A stretch of 64,000 nt of DNA from Paenibacillus sp. FJAT-29882 (GTDB lineage Bacteria > Bacillota > Bacilli > Bacillales > DSM-1321). Under the pieces are notes generated by a model, which worked only from the letters and a program-made list of their open reading frames with translations, was not told the DNA's origin and made no database searches. The translations under genes were made by a program, and so were the position numbers. Each line of letters begins with the position of its first letter. Position 1 is the stretch's first letter. Shown in pieces: positions 45,028 through 54,595 of the stretch. The DNA is taken from NCBI RefSeq assembly GCF_001510645.1, contig NZ_LMVB01000001.1:2800981-2864980 (forward strand), in the 5' to 3' direction.

Positions 45028-45843
45028 TTGAACAATGAATCAAAGGAATATTTGGAATCGGAGCTACAAATCATAAGTAAATGGGAAAATGAGCAAAAAG
45101 GGTTATGGTTTTGGGAGAAAATTGGCCGTTTACCCTTTAAATTACTTGATAAAGCGACCCCTGCATTTATTCAAGACAAGATCGCTCTCTTACTCGATGA
45201 ATTAGGAAGCTTCGTTCAAAGTGGCGGGCAATATTTAACGAAAGAACAGTCAGTATTTAAGCGAATTGAAGGATATGTCCCAGGAGAATCCATTACCTCT
45301 GTCGATGATTGTGCCAATGTTTCGCTCCTTGTCATGAACTCGGTAAGTGAAGATATTAAAAAGGCCAATAGTAAGCTTGCTACTGTACAAGGGGCATCCA
45401 CTGGAATTGGGGGGATTTTCACGTTATCTATTGACATCCCTTTATTATTGAGCTTGTCTCTGAAAACCTTACAAGATATCTCCCTAGCATATGGCTTTGA
45501 TCCGAAAGACAAAGAAGAACGAATTTTTATGGTTAAATGCTTGCAATTTGCGACAGCAGATATTGTTGGCAAAGAAGCAATATTAAATGATTTATCCTCG
45601 TTTCACCGCAACGAACAGGCTGATCGAAAAGAAATGGTCAGTCAGCTTCAAGGTTGGCGTGAAGTTGTCTATACATATCGTGATCAATTTGGTTGGAAAA
45701 AACTTCTGCAAATGATTCCGATTGCCGGTATGGTCTTTGGGGCCTTTACCAATCGGAGCATGATTGCTGACGTAGCTGAAGTTGGCAGTATGCTCTATCG
45801 GAAGCGTCGAATTATGATGCGATTAGAAGCAAAAATCGATTAA
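45028..45843 (+). CDS. EcsC-family protein
   Basis: A 271-residue protein of the EcsC family: an amphipathic N-terminal part with WFWEKIGRLPFKLLDKATPA, the glycine-rich helix VQGASTGIGGIFTLSIDIPL, LLSLSLKTLQDISLAYGFDP and a C-terminal AGMVFGAFTNRSMIADVAEV. EcsC proteins are of unknown function, sometimes with the EcsAB ABC transporter; none is linked here. I place the start at TTG 45028 (NNESKEYLESEL), because the earlier in-frame ATGs lack spaced ribosome sites; ATG at 45016 is an alternative. Confidence 0.85.
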   Translation: MNNESKEYLESELQIISKWENEQKGLWFWEKIGRLPFKLLDKATPAFIQDKIALLLDELGSFVQSGGQYLTKEQSVFKRIEGYVPGESITSVDDCANVSLLVMNSVSEDIKKANSKLATVQGASTGIGGIFTLSIDIPLLLSLSLKTLQDISLAYGFDPKDKEERIFMVKCLQFATADIVGKEAILNDLSSFHRNEQADRKEMVSQLQGWREVVYTYRDQFGWKKLLQMIPIAGMVFGAFTNRSMIADVAEVGSMLYRKRRIMMRLEAKID

Positions 45844-45975
45844 TTGAAATAACGTTTGTAGAATTCCACAAATATTCGTCTTGTAATTTTCTGATTTCAC
45901 ATATCATATTTTTTCTGATACAGTTATACTTTGTGTACAAAGAGTGATTCTTTTTTGAAATGGAGTGATTTGATT

Positions 45976-47109
45976 ATGCGAATTGGAATTCCTAAGGAAA
46001 TAAAAAACAATGAAAATCGTGTCGCCATTACTCCCGCTGGTGTTGTCGCTTTACGTAATGCTGGTCATGAAGTATATGTTGAAAAAAACGCTGGTCAAGG
46101 AAGCAGTTTTTCAGATGAATCTTATTTAGCTGCTGGAGCTATTATTGCCGAAACAGCCTCAGAGGTTTGGACCACCGCTGAAATGATCCTTAAAGTAAAA
46201 GAACCTATCGTGTCAGAATATCAATATTTCCGGAAAGATTTAATTCTTTTCACATACCTACACTTAGCTGCAGATCCTGAGTTAACAAAAGCACTTAAAG
46301 ATAGTGGTGTCCTTGCCATTGCCTATGAAACGGTTTCTGTGAGTAACACACTTCCATTATTGACGCCAATGAGTGAGGTAGCTGGTAGAATGGCTGCACA
46401 AATAGGCGCTCAATTTCTTGAAAGAACTCATGGTGGGAAAGGAATCTTATTAAGTGGTGTTCCAGGTGTAATACGTGGAAAAGTAACGATTGTAGGTGGC
46501 GGTGTTGTCGGTACGAATGCAGCCAAAGTAGCCATCGGTTTAGGCGCAAATGTCACGATTATCGATCTCAGCCCAGACCGTCTTCGCCAATTAGACGATA
46601 TCTTCGGAAATCAAATTTCCACATTAATTTCTAACCCATATAATGTGGCACAAGCTGTATCTGAATCTGATTTAGTCATTGGTGCCGTATTGATTCCTGG
46701 AGCAAAGGCTCCTAAGCTTGTTACAGAAGAAATGGTAAAATCGATGTCGCCTGGTTCAGTTGTCATTGACGTTGCTGTTGACCAAGGCGGGATTTTTGAA
46801 ACAGTTACCAAGATTACCACTCACGATCAACCGACATATGTAAAGCATGGAGTCGTCCATTATGCTGTCGCGAACATGCCTGGAGCTGTCCCAAATACAT
46901 CAACTCTAGCCTTAACAAATGTGACAATACCGTACGCGCTACAAATTGCCAATAAAGGTGCCGTGACAGCCATTCTTGAAAACGAAGCACTGGCAAAAGG
47001 AGTAAACGTCGCAAACGGCGAAATTACCTTTGAGGCCGTTGCTAAAGACCTTGGCTATAAATACGTACACGTTGAAACGGCGTTAAAAAATGAAAATATT
47101 AATGGATGA
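45976..47109 (+). CDS. ald: Alanine dehydrogenase
   Basis: A 377-residue NAD-dependent enzyme converting L-alanine to pyruvate and ammonium, important for alanine use and for sporulation in Bacillus. N-terminal [20 protein letters not shown] is the family signature, catalytic Lys and His lie in KVKEP and [10 protein letters not shown], and the NAD-binding motif is [13 protein letters not shown]. Start at 45976 follows TGGAGTG; frame is open 15 codons upstream. Monocistronic. Confidence 0.96.
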   Translation: MRIGIPKEIKNNENRVAITPAGVVALRNAGHEVYVEKNAGQGSSFSDESYLAAGAIIAETASEVWTTAEMILKVKEPIVSEYQYFRKDLILFTYLHLAADPELTKALKDSGVLAIAYETVSVSNTLPLLTPMSEVAGRMAAQIGAQFLERTHGGKGILLSGVPGVIRGKVTIVGGGVVGTNAAKVAIGLGANVTIIDLSPDRLRQLDDIFGNQISTLISNPYNVAQAVSESDLVIGAVLIPGAKAPKLVTEEMVKSMSPGSVVIDVAVDQGGIFETVTKITTHDQPTYVKHGVVHYAVANMPGAVPNTSTLALTNVTIPYALQIANKGAVTAILENEALAKGVNVANGEITFEAVAKDLGYKYVHVETALKNENING

Positions 47110-47181
47110 GGCTATTAAGAAAACATCTTAATCCTCTAAGCCGTTTTCTTTTTAGAACCTCACATATAAAAGAACAAAGAT

Positions 47182-47219
47182 AAAAGCAGTGGATTTCATG
47201 AACGAAATCCACTGCTTTT
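47182..47219 (+). terminator. Terminator of ald
   Basis: AAAAGCAGTGGATTTC and GAAATCCACTGCTTTT, a perfect 16-bp stem with a 6-nt loop. Confidence 0.9.
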
Positions 47220-47527
47220 AACACTTTTACAGACAAATCTTGATTGTAAATGGGATTTGACATTGCCCAGTATCATATTTCAAAGAAGCGCTACTTTATC
47301 ATTTGACCATTTAGTTCTACATATAACGACTGTATTTGTATGAAGGACATAGGGACTTAGGCTTCGCGACTTACTAATACAACCAACCTATTTATCAGGT
47401 ATACTGATTTCACCTTATCACTACGCCTCAAGCCCTAGCAATAAATAATTCCCCAGCTCATTGTTTCAACAACTGTATTTCCTTAAAATTAAATTATCGA
47501 AAACAAATCACTAATGGAGGTTTTTTT
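47220..47527. other. Gene-free stretch with diverged family-1 repeat
   Basis: Between ald terminator and the DUF4097 gene. A minus-strand partial copy of repeat family 1 spans 47328-47411. The right end has AATGGAGG for the next gene. Confidence 0.45.
47328..47411 (-). repeat. Repeat family 1, diverged partial copy
   Basis: On the minus strand TCAGTATACC, TAGGTTGGTTGTATTAGTAA, GTCGCGAAGCC and CCTATGTCCTTCATACAAA follow the order of the 3' half of the copy at 14985-15184. Confidence 0.55.
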
Positions 47528-48385
47528 GTGAAAAATTATCTAATGATTTTTCTTATTATTATTGGAATTGCTTTATTATTTACAATATCCAATACGATTC
47601 CTTCGCTTTTTTCTCATGGGGAATCGAATCATACTAAAATGTCAAAAGGAATAGATACACTTGATTTTCATATTTCAAGTGTCGAAGCAAAGATCGTTCC
47701 CGAAAAAAGGTCAGATATAAAGGCAGAGTTAAGTGGTAAGGGTTCTGTCAACGTAAGGCAAAAAGGGAATAAAGTAATGATTGAATACAAGCGTAAATGG
47801 TTTGAGCAAATTGGCTTCTTCAACGCTCCTAAGCTTACGGTTTATATTCCTGAAGATTATCATGAAAACATGGACATTTCCGTTTCGTCTGGCAGCTTGA
47901 AGTTTGCTGGTGACTCAAAGAATCATCCAATGGAACTTAAAGACCTTTCCGTAAATATTGGGTCAGGTCACGCAGATTTCGCCAATCTTAACGTAGATAC
48001 CTTCACTTCTGTTGTTTCATCAGGAAATTTTGAAATGAACGCTATTACAACAGATTCCGGAAACTTTGACGTGAGTTCTGGCAGAATGGTTGTCAAACAT
48101 TATAGTGGCCAACTACAAGCTGAGGTTTCTTCTGGACTTGTAAATATCCAGCTTGATAAATTAACCGCTCCAGCTGATGTTACAGTAAGTTCAGGTTCCG
48201 TCAAATTAGATGTACCAGACGACGCGAGCTTTACGCTTCATGGCAAAGTAAGCAGCGGAGTTATTAATAATAGCTTTCAATTAAAAAACGCAACGACATC
48301 AGATAAGAATATAGAAGGAACGTATGGCACTGGTAAATATCCAATAGACCTTCAAGTATCGAGCGGCAACATCACTGTGCATTAA
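47528..48385 (+). CDS. DUF4097 beta-helix-type repeat protein
   Basis: A 285-residue exported or membrane-anchored protein with an N-terminal hydrophobic segment (YLMIFLIIIGIALLFTISN) and a repeated short beta-strand pattern around SSG: VSSGSLKFAG, VSSGNFEMNA, VSSGRMVVKH, VSSGLVNIQL, VSSGSVKLDV, VSSGVINNSF, VSSGNITVH. This matches DUF4097, as in LiaG. Function unknown; a cell-envelope role is inferred. GTG start follows AATGGAGG. Confidence 0.88.
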   Translation: MKNYLMIFLIIIGIALLFTISNTIPSLFSHGESNHTKMSKGIDTLDFHISSVEAKIVPEKRSDIKAELSGKGSVNVRQKGNKVMIEYKRKWFEQIGFFNAPKLTVYIPEDYHENMDISVSSGSLKFAGDSKNHPMELKDLSVNIGSGHADFANLNVDTFTSVVSSGNFEMNAITTDSGNFDVSSGRMVVKHYSGQLQAEVSSGLVNIQLDKLTAPADVTVSSGSVKLDVPDDASFTLHGKVSSGVINNSFQLKNATTSDKNIEGTYGTGKYPIDLQVSSGNITVH

Positions 48386-48511
48386 GTGTACCTGTTCATT
48401 TTTCCATAATAAAAGACATCCAGCAAAATTTGAGAACCCCTCCGCTAAAATGTATGACTTCTAGCAGTATCACATATAGATTAAATAGCTTGTGATAAGA
48501 GGAGGGTTTTA

Positions 48512-49303
48512 ATGGCAGATGAATTTGTAAGCAAATCCTTAGATGAAATCCGTTTCTGGTCAAGGATTATGAAAGAGCACTCCTTATTTTTAAGTTTGGG
48601 TTTCAGTTCAGATGATACTACATTAATTGATGAAGCCAAGCAATTCATCACGGTTTTTGAAAGAATTGAGGAGCAATTAAATCGGTTTTCCCCTAGTTCA
48701 GATCCACAGCAGGTTCAAGCGTTTAACAATCAAGTGTATCAATCCGTGGCGTCTATTTGGGCTTATAAAAGAAAGGTATTGGGTCTAACTTTACGATGTG
48801 AGGTGCTCTCAAATAATTACCCATTGTTGATTGATCATACGAGTCGAGAAGCTGCTTATTTCGCGAATCGATTGAAAGAGCTCAATGAAGGAAAACTTGT
48901 GCCTTTGCCTGAGGCGATTATTCAAGAAAATGTTTTCTTCCTTAAAATTATGGCGGATCACGCCAAGTTTATCGGGCATCTTTTAGATCCGACCGAAAGA
49001 AAACTAGTCGACCAAGCACGAGAATTTAGTCATGATTTTGATCAACTTCTGTACCAAGCAATCGACTTGGAGCATATGAGACCAGAATCCGAGACGCCTG
49101 CCCTTCTAGACCAATTTTTAGATCAAAACAGAGTTTCCGTCGTTTCACTAAGGGACTTCAAGAAAACAGCGCGAGATTTAATCGAAGCATGCCGGATCAA
49201 GAGTAATATTCACCCTCTTCTAGCTGATCATGTATTTAGGGAAGCAGAAAGGTTTATTGAAATTATCGATATGTTTGAAGGACATCTTCAAAATAGTCAT
49301 TGA
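48512..49303 (+). CDS. DUF2935 domain protein
   Basis: A 263-residue, all-helical protein with two similar halves: DEIRFWSRIMKEHSLFLSLG at the start and IIQENVFFLKIMADHAKFIG near residue 130, each with E and H residues (EHSLF, DHAKF, DHTSREA, DHVFREA) that suggest a four-helix metal-binding bundle. This is the DUF2935 family of Bacilli and Clostridia. Role unknown. AAGAGGAGGG precedes the ATG. A family-3 repeat begins right after the stop. Confidence 0.9.
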   Translation: MADEFVSKSLDEIRFWSRIMKEHSLFLSLGFSSDDTTLIDEAKQFITVFERIEEQLNRFSPSSDPQQVQAFNNQVYQSVASIWAYKRKVLGLTLRCEVLSNNYPLLIDHTSREAAYFANRLKELNEGKLVPLPEAIIQENVFFLKIMADHAKFIGHLLDPTERKLVDQAREFSHDFDQLLYQAIDLEHMRPESETPALLDQFLDQNRVSVVSLRDFKKTARDLIEACRIKSNIHPLLADHVFREAERFIEIIDMFEGHLQNSH

Positions 49304-49305
49304 TA

Positions 49306-49480
49306 AAGTGAAACTTCAATCAGTGGGGTTTTCTTCATCCCCACTGATTGTTAGCCCCGTTCTAGTGTCGCTAAATCTTCGATAAAGCGACACTACGAAC
49401 CCGATTGGTTCAACCTACGCTTCTTCGATTCCTCTAAGCCTTGAGGTGGGGGTCTTACTGCCTGTTAATGCCGGATAAAA
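49306..49480 (+). repeat. Repeat family 3, full-length copy
   Basis: The most complete copy: AAAGTGAAACTTCAATCAGT, hairpin CAGTGGGG/CCCCACTG, second hairpin AGTGTCGCT/AGCGACACT, CCCGATTGGTTCAACC, TCTAAGCCTTGAGGTGGGGG and CCTGTTAATGCCGGATAAA. It serves as the reference for the other copies. Confidence 0.75.
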
Positions 49481-49514
49481 AATTTCATATGAAAAGTACG
49501 AGGAAATATAAATA

Positions 49515-49562
49515 AAAGGAAGCTTCCCTACTCGCTTTATTAAGCGGAAGCTTTCTTTTTTA
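49515..49562. terminator. Terminator between DUF2935 and DUF2071 genes
   Basis: AAAGGAAGCTTCC pairs with GGAAGCTTTC and is followed by TTTTTTT. The stem is long looped. Confidence 0.65.
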
Positions 49563-49643
49563 TGTTTCCCCTTGTTAGCCAGACATCGGTTAATGTTCGC
49601 TTGGCTGCTAATCCTAGCTCCTCCCTTTTTTTACGCTCTTAAC

Positions 49644-50402
49644 CTACTTCATCCTCTCTCCTACCTTCTTTGGCGGATAGACGAAAACCCTTCTTCGGTT
49701 TGAGTAATGTAGTAAACTAGGGATTTTCACAATATTGTCTACTGGTAAAAAGGATGCCATCGTGTTGATTAAAGTGGTTACTTTAGCTTTCGATACCTTC
49801 CATTTATCATGATGGATGTCTCCTCTTAATAGTTTTTTTCCCTGAAACGAATACATACAATACCGCTCCAACAGCCAGTGATCTAAAGACCCTGGCAATG
49901 ATTCAAACAATACATCTCCCGGTTTATAGGTAAGATCAAGTTTTTCAGAGGTGCTTTTATCTAAGTGCCTTTCGCTCTTAAATTGAAAACCATTTTTCAG
50001 CTGCTGAAATTTCATATGCGCATGTTTATAGGGAAGCCCTACTGAGAGCTTTGCCCCAATCACAAAGAGTGGATGGTTCGCAGCCAGGCTGAAAAAATAG
50101 ATACCTGGAATGCCCTTATACGTCACATAAGTTCGGACGTTTAACTCCAGATAGGAATTCAACATTGGAAGAGGAGGAATTCCCCTTGCCTTCATTTTCG
50201 TGACCCTAAATGGAATGATAGTGATCCATCCCCTATTTTCATAAACATCCAGATCGAATTCAAGTGGTACGTAATTCCTTAAAACATTCGGGTCCATTGG
50301 ATAATGCATAAATAATAAGTCCTCCCACACCTGACTCAACAACCAAGGTGAGGAAGGCAAAGGAAAAGGTCGATGATCAAGCTGCTTAAATTCAACGTGC
50401 AT
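49644..50402 (-). CDS. DUF2071 (YqjF-like) protein
   Basis: A 252-residue protein of the acetoacetate-decarboxylase-like DUF2071 family: SQVWEDLLFMHYPMDPNVLR, NYVPLEFDLDVYENRGWITI, RTYVTYKGIPGIYFFSLAAN. The conserved W, P and R residues of the family are present. Function unknown. AGGAGAG lies before the ATG at 50402. Monocistronic. Confidence 0.9.
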   Translation of the reverse strand: MHVEFKQLDHRPFPLPSSPWLLSQVWEDLLFMHYPMDPNVLRNYVPLEFDLDVYENRGWITIIPFRVTKMKARGIPPLPMLNSYLELNVRTYVTYKGIPGIYFFSLAANHPLFVIGAKLSVGLPYKHAHMKFQQLKNGFQFKSERHLDKSTSEKLDLTYKPGDVLFESLPGSLDHWLLERYCMYSFQGKKLLRGDIHHDKWKVSKAKVTTLINTMASFLPVDNIVKIPSLLHYSNRRRVFVYPPKKVGERMK

Positions 50403-50580
50403 GATTCTTCCTCTCTCCTATCATGAATAAGATTTAACACTTTTATTTACCTTATCCTATATCACCGATATTTATGAACATGACGAGTAACAATGGGCGA
50501 ATTGGGGATCACAAATTGTTTACAACAGGAAATGTTTTCACTCACTTTCAGATCTCTCGATAATTGGAAATTAAATTGAT

Positions 50581-51957
50581 TTATTTCGTTTCGTCCAAAA
50601 ATATTTTTCCTGGATTTAGTATTCCTTTCGGGTCTAATACTTGCTTAATCGATAACATGACATCATACGCATTTCCATGTTCACGGCGTTGGTAAATTCT
50701 TTTGCCAATCCCGACCCCATGTTCACCTGTACACGTCCCCCCACGACTAAGTGCATAGTCAACAATTTCTGCATTTAACCGCATCGCCTCGGCTACTTCA
50801 AACGGATCAGTTAAATCCAACATAAAGAGCACATGATAGTTGCCATCCCCAACATGACCTGCAATGGCTCCTTCTACTTTCGAGAGGTCTATTTTTTCTC
50901 GAGTGTTCAGAATCGCATCCGCTAATTCGTGAAGTGGAACACTGACGTCAGTAGACATCAGCTTTTTCCCAGGTGAGCTATGAATTAAAGCATATGCAAG
51001 CTTATGTCGCGCTGCCCATAGTTCATTCCTAGCGATTAAATCGATTTCAAACGTAATATTCTCACAGCCCAAGTCACGAACAATGTCCTTTGCAAACTCG
51101 ACATCTTGCGCTAAGCCTGCCGCGTTACCATGAAATTCAAGGAATAAAGTTGGTTTTTCTTCATATGACTTGTTCATATAGGTATTTACTTGTGTGATTG
51201 AGCGCGCATCCATCAGTTCGATTCTTGCGATTGGAATCCCAGCAGACATAATGCCATTCACAGCTGAAACCGCTTGCTTAACAGAAGGAAACAAGGCTCT
51301 TCCTGCGACGATTTCTTCTGGAATGCCATATACTTTAAGAGTCAGTTCGGTGAATACACCTAGTGTTCCTTCCGAACCGACAAACAACCCGTTCAAATGT
51401 AATCCTGACGAAGATTTCGTCGCTAAGCTTCCAGTATGGATGATTTCCCCATTAGCTAAAACCACTTCAAGGTCACGAACTTGATCGCGCATGATCCCGT
51501 ATCTAACCGCTGTGGTTCCGCTAGCATTGGTCGCAGCCATCCCACCAAGGGTAGCATCTGCACCTGGATCAACTGAAAAGAATAGTCCATATTTCTTCAG
51601 AGCCTCGTTAAGTTGTGTTCGTGTAACACCTGGCTGAACTTTGACTAAAAAATCTTTTTCTCGTACTTCAATCACCTTGTTCATCAGCGACATATCCAGA
51701 GAGATGCCGCCATTATAAGGAATCGCATTCCCTTCCAAACTTGTACCGAGTCCAAAAGGAACAACAGGGACTTCTTGTTCGTTGGCAAATTTTAATAGAG
51801 CAATCACTTCTTCTTTACTTTCTGGAAAAGCAACGACATCCGGCAAATGTGGAGTATGATAGGACTCATCCCGGCTGTGCTGCTCTAATATCGTTTGATT
51901 AGTGGTTACCCGGTCCTCTGCTAATAGACTTTTTAACTCTTTTACATAATTTATCAT
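50581..51957 (-). CDS. FAD-linked oxidase (glycolate/D-lactate dehydrogenase GlcD type)
   Basis: A 458-residue flavoprotein: FAD_binding_4 domain at about 35-210 with VVPFGLGTSLEGNAIPYNGG and GADATLGGMAATNASGTTAV, and FAD-oxidase_C domain to the end with GHVGDGNYHVLFMLDL and GTCTGEHGVGIGKR. Likely oxidises D-lactate or glycolate at the membrane face. Start ATG at 51957 has AGAGGTGG spaced 5 bp; a GTG three codons upstream lies inside that site. No glcE/glcF partner is linked. Confidence 0.9.
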   Translation of the reverse strand: MINYVKELKSLLAEDRVTTNQTILEQHSRDESYHTPHLPDVVAFPESKEEVIALLKFANEQEVPVVPFGLGTSLEGNAIPYNGGISLDMSLMNKVIEVREKDFLVKVQPGVTRTQLNEALKKYGLFFSVDPGADATLGGMAATNASGTTAVRYGIMRDQVRDLEVVLANGEIIHTGSLATKSSSGLHLNGLFVGSEGTLGVFTELTLKVYGIPEEIVAGRALFPSVKQAVSAVNGIMSAGIPIARIELMDARSITQVNTYMNKSYEEKPTLFLEFHGNAAGLAQDVEFAKDIVRDLGCENITFEIDLIARNELWAARHKLAYALIHSSPGKKLMSTDVSVPLHELADAILNTREKIDLSKVEGAIAGHVGDGNYHVLFMLDLTDPFEVAEAMRLNAEIVDYALSRGGTCTGEHGVGIGKRIYQRREHGNAYDVMLSIKQVLDPKGILNPGKIFLDETK

Positions 51958-52071
51958 ATTAACCACCTCTTCTTTAATCGTTGTCCCACCTAATCTTAAT
52001 TCATATTGACAGAAAATTAAATATATTCACGCTCCTATTATGGAAATTAACTTCATATAGCTCGCTAAACA

Positions 52072-52100
52072 AAAAAAAGCCAATCGTAACTGGCTTTTCT
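52072..52100 (-). terminator. Terminator of proC
   Basis: AAAAAAGCCA and TGGCTTTTCTT stem, 8-nt loop, T-run on the minus strand. Confidence 0.75.
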
Positions 52101-52107
52101 TCCATTC

Positions 52108-52917
52108 TTATTCATCATCTAATCCTTTACTTTTTCGAGTGCATGCTTCCATGGCATTCAGGATTGAGGCTCTGAAATTGCTTTCTTCCAATGCAGCAAC
52201 TGCTCGAATGGTTGATCCTCCTGGTGTGCACACATCATCCTTCAAGCTACCCGGATGCTTCTCTGTTTCAAGAACCATTTTTGCGGCTCCGAGCACAGCT
52301 TGGGCAGCCATTTTGTACGCTTGCTTTCTTGGAATGCCATCTCTGACTCCGCCATCAGCTAACGCTTCAATAAACATATACACATAGGCAGGTGAAGAAC
52401 CACTAATAGCAGGCACAGCATCCATTAGTTCTTCTTTCAGAAGTTCTGTTTTTCCAAACGCATTCAAGATATCTTTTACATTAGCCAAATCTTCTTCAGT
52501 TATTGACTCATTAATGGCAAAGGCTGTCATTCCTTCTCTAACTAAAGATGGTGTATTTGGCATCGTCCGTACCACTTTAACCGACTTGCCGAAAGCAGAC
52601 TCCACTGTTTGAATAGAGATGCCTGCAGCGAGCAAAATAATCACAGAATCTTCTTTCACATCATGCTTAACTTCTTCGACCACTTTCGCATAACTCGATG
52701 GCTCAACCGCTAAGAATAAAAAATCTGCAAATCGGGCAATATCTTTATTATTAAGTGATCCTTGAACTCGGAGCTTTTCAGTTACCTTGAATAACGTTGC
52801 TTCCGAACTTGTACTTACTTTTATTGAATCAGCTGGTACAACGCCCGCCCTGATCATCCCTTCAACCATGGCCTGCCCCATTTTTCCGCAGCCAATAAAT
52901 CCAATTTGTTTATTCAT
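52108..52917 (-). CDS. proC: Pyrroline-5-carboxylate reductase
   Basis: A 269-residue NAD(P)H enzyme making proline from pyrroline-5-carboxylate. Rossmann motif IGFIGCGKMGQAMVEG at the N-terminus, VRTMPNTPSLVREGMTAF in the middle, and the P5CR signature region GSSPAYVYMFIEALADGGVR and TPGGSTIRAVAAL. Start at 52917 (MNKQIGF) is favoured; GGATGTG lies 6 bp upstream. Monocistronic, with terminator. Confidence 0.95.
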   Translation of the reverse strand: MNKQIGFIGCGKMGQAMVEGMIRAGVVPADSIKVSTSSEATLFKVTEKLRVQGSLNNKDIARFADFLFLAVEPSSYAKVVEEVKHDVKEDSVIILLAAGISIQTVESAFGKSVKVVRTMPNTPSLVREGMTAFAINESITEEDLANVKDILNAFGKTELLKEELMDAVPAISGSSPAYVYMFIEALADGGVRDGIPRKQAYKMAAQAVLGAAKMVLETEKHPGSLKDDVCTPGGSTIRAVAALEESNFRASILNAMEACTRKSKGLDDE

Positions 52918-52969
52918 ATAAGACACATCCTATTTGTTTATTCTATCCCGTTTTAACAGTACAGTGGAA

Positions 52970-52999
52970 AAAAACTCACTGATGGAAGTTTCACTTTAT
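52970..52999 (-). repeat. Repeat family 3, 5' fragment
   Basis: Minus-strand AAAGTGAAACTTCCATCAGT, the conserved 5' end of the family. Confidence 0.55.
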
Positions 53000-53091
53000 T
53001 ATAAGATGATTTAAACGAACTATGCTATTATTTAGCAATTAAGATATTTTCTCAGATAGATCCCAATCACACAAAAATATATGGACTTATA

Positions 53092-53143
53092 AAGTGAAAC
53101 TTCAATCAGTGGGGGTTTTGACTTTCCGTTCATGCCGGATAAT
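53092..53143 (+). repeat. Repeat family 3, deletion derivative just upstream of AAG gene
   Basis: AAAGTGAAACTTCAATCAGT joined directly to GGGGGTTTTGACTTTCCGTT and CATGCCGGATAAT; the central part of the element is missing. It ends 25 bp before the ATG of the glycosylase gene, so it lies in its leader. Confidence 0.65.
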
Positions 53144-53168
53144 ATTGCTAAACAGTGGAGGTAAACAT

Positions 53169-53756
53169 ATGACTAAATTTCATGCATTAGCCCGTGATTT
53201 TTATGACAAACCAACATTGGATCTCGCGCAATCTTTACTTGGCTGTTTGTTGATAAAAGAAACACCCGAAGGCATCTGTTCAGGGTATATCGTGGAAACC
53301 GAAGCTTATATGGGACCTTGCGATCGTGCCGCCCATAGTTTTGGCAATCGACGGACGAAACGGACAGAAATTATGTTTGGCCAGTCCGGACTGGTCTATA
53401 CATATCAAATGCATACTCATACATTGGTCAATGTCACGAGCGGGGGAGCCGATAAACCTGAAGCCATCCTCATTCGAGCTCTGGAACCAGTCGAAGGAAT
53501 TGAACTGATGCAGCAAAGGCGTGGCTTACAAGCTGGGAAGAAACTGACGAATGGGCCTGGGAAGTTAACAAAGGCACTTGGGATTACTATGCAGGACTAT
53601 GGCTTGAGCTATACAAAGCCGCCGATTTATATCACCCCTGGTATGATTCCTGAACATATCTCCAGCGGTCCTAGAATCGGTATTGAGAATAGCGGTGAAG
53701 CAAAGGATTATCCATGGCGTTTCTGGATTACAGGGAATTCGTATATCTCCAAGTAG
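53169..53756 (+). CDS. DNA-3-methyladenine glycosylase (AAG/MPG family)
   Basis: A 195-residue base-excision enzyme removing alkylated purines. Catalytic Glu is in YIVETEAYMGPCDRAAHSFG, with RRTKRTEIMFGQSGLVYTYQ and GPGKLTKALGITMQDYG characteristic of the family. Length is typical. GTGGAGGTAAAC precedes the ATG at 53169; the frame is open 25 codons upstream through a repeat and those codons are not used. Confidence 0.93.
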   Translation: MTKFHALARDFYDKPTLDLAQSLLGCLLIKETPEGICSGYIVETEAYMGPCDRAAHSFGNRRTKRTEIMFGQSGLVYTYQMHTHTLVNVTSGGADKPEAILIRALEPVEGIELMQQRRGLQAGKKLTNGPGKLTKALGITMQDYGLSYTKPPIYITPGMIPEHISSGPRIGIENSGEAKDYPWRFWITGNSYISK

Positions 53757-53768
53757 TTGTCTAGGTTC

Positions 53769-53803
53769 AAAAAGGATCAGACATCAAATGTCTGATCCTT
53801 TTT
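53769..53803. terminator. Bidirectional terminator
   Basis: AAAAAGGATCAGACAT and ATGTCTGATCCTTTTT, 3-4 nt loop; shared by the AAG gene and the convergent RDD gene. Confidence 0.88.
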
Positions 53804-53805
53804 CA

Positions 53806-54351
53806 TTACGGCAGGTTTTTCGTTACAAATGTTCCTGCAATCAAGTCGTGAAGCGCGCGCTTATCTTCTCTTAGTCCAATCATGAAGGCACTAATTATAT
53901 AGAGAACACCTGATAGTAAAAGGCCGATCATCACCCAAACGAACCCTTTCAATAGTAGTCCGCCAAGTACCTCATCATTCATCAAATTTTCACTCATGAA
54001 TACATCAAATCCTGAAACACCGACCGTTACAAGAAAACCGATAACACCTATAAATGAAGGCAATCCATATACAATCCCTGCTATGACATAGCGCTTAATC
54101 ATAGTCCAGAACGAAACCTGACTCCCATCAAGCTTTACAATTCGAACCTTGAGCGCTTTTTTCCCGACTGTATATCCATACCAAAAGATAGGAAGCAATA
54201 GAGCATATAAAAATGATATAATATTGCTCACCCATTCAGATGTTCCATTCGAAAGAATAGTTCCCAATACCAATCCAAGTACGATAAAAATAAGTGCATC
54301 AATCGCCTGTGCGCCAAACCGCACCCAAAATCCTGCTGGGTTTTCAACCAT
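53806..54351 (-). CDS. RDD-family membrane protein
   Basis: A 181-residue membrane protein with about four TM segments. The RDD pattern appears as AGFWVRFGAQAIDALIFIVL (R and D), the second R-D as IVKLDGSQVSFW-adjacent YTVGKKALKVRIVKLDG, and DKRALHDLIAGTFV near the end. Family function is uncertain; some members act as ion antiporters. AGGAGGAC precedes ATG at 54351. Confidence 0.88.
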   Translation of the reverse strand: MVENPAGFWVRFGAQAIDALIFIVLGLVLGTILSNGTSEWVSNIISFLYALLLPIFWYGYTVGKKALKVRIVKLDGSQVSFWTMIKRYVIAGIVYGLPSFIGVIGFLVTVGVSGFDVFMSENLMNDEVLGGLLLKGFVWVMIGLLLSGVLYIISAFMIGLREDKRALHDLIAGTFVTKNLP

Positions 54352-54489
54352 AGTTGTGTCCTCCTTTACTTATTCCACTAACAACATACATATTCAATTA
54401 TACATAAAATTAGAAGATCCATTACTTTTTTCTAAAAAGGTCATGATTTCCTATTATTGATTATTTTTCTATTTGTGATTATGAGCTTA

Positions 54490-54535
54490 TAAAAAAACAA
54501 AACACCTTACCACCAAAAGGTGATAAGATGTTTCC
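54490..54535 (-). terminator. Terminator of the RND gene
   Basis: Minus strand AACATCTTATCACC with GGTGGTAAGGTGTT and a TTTTGTTTTTTT tail. A fragment of family 4 (AAAAGGGTCAGACAC) at 54552-54567 lies between it and the stop codon. Confidence 0.7.
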
Positions 54536-54595
54536 TATTTTTTCAACTTAATAAAAGGGTCAGACACTATTTGGACACCTTCTTTACCCCTTTAA

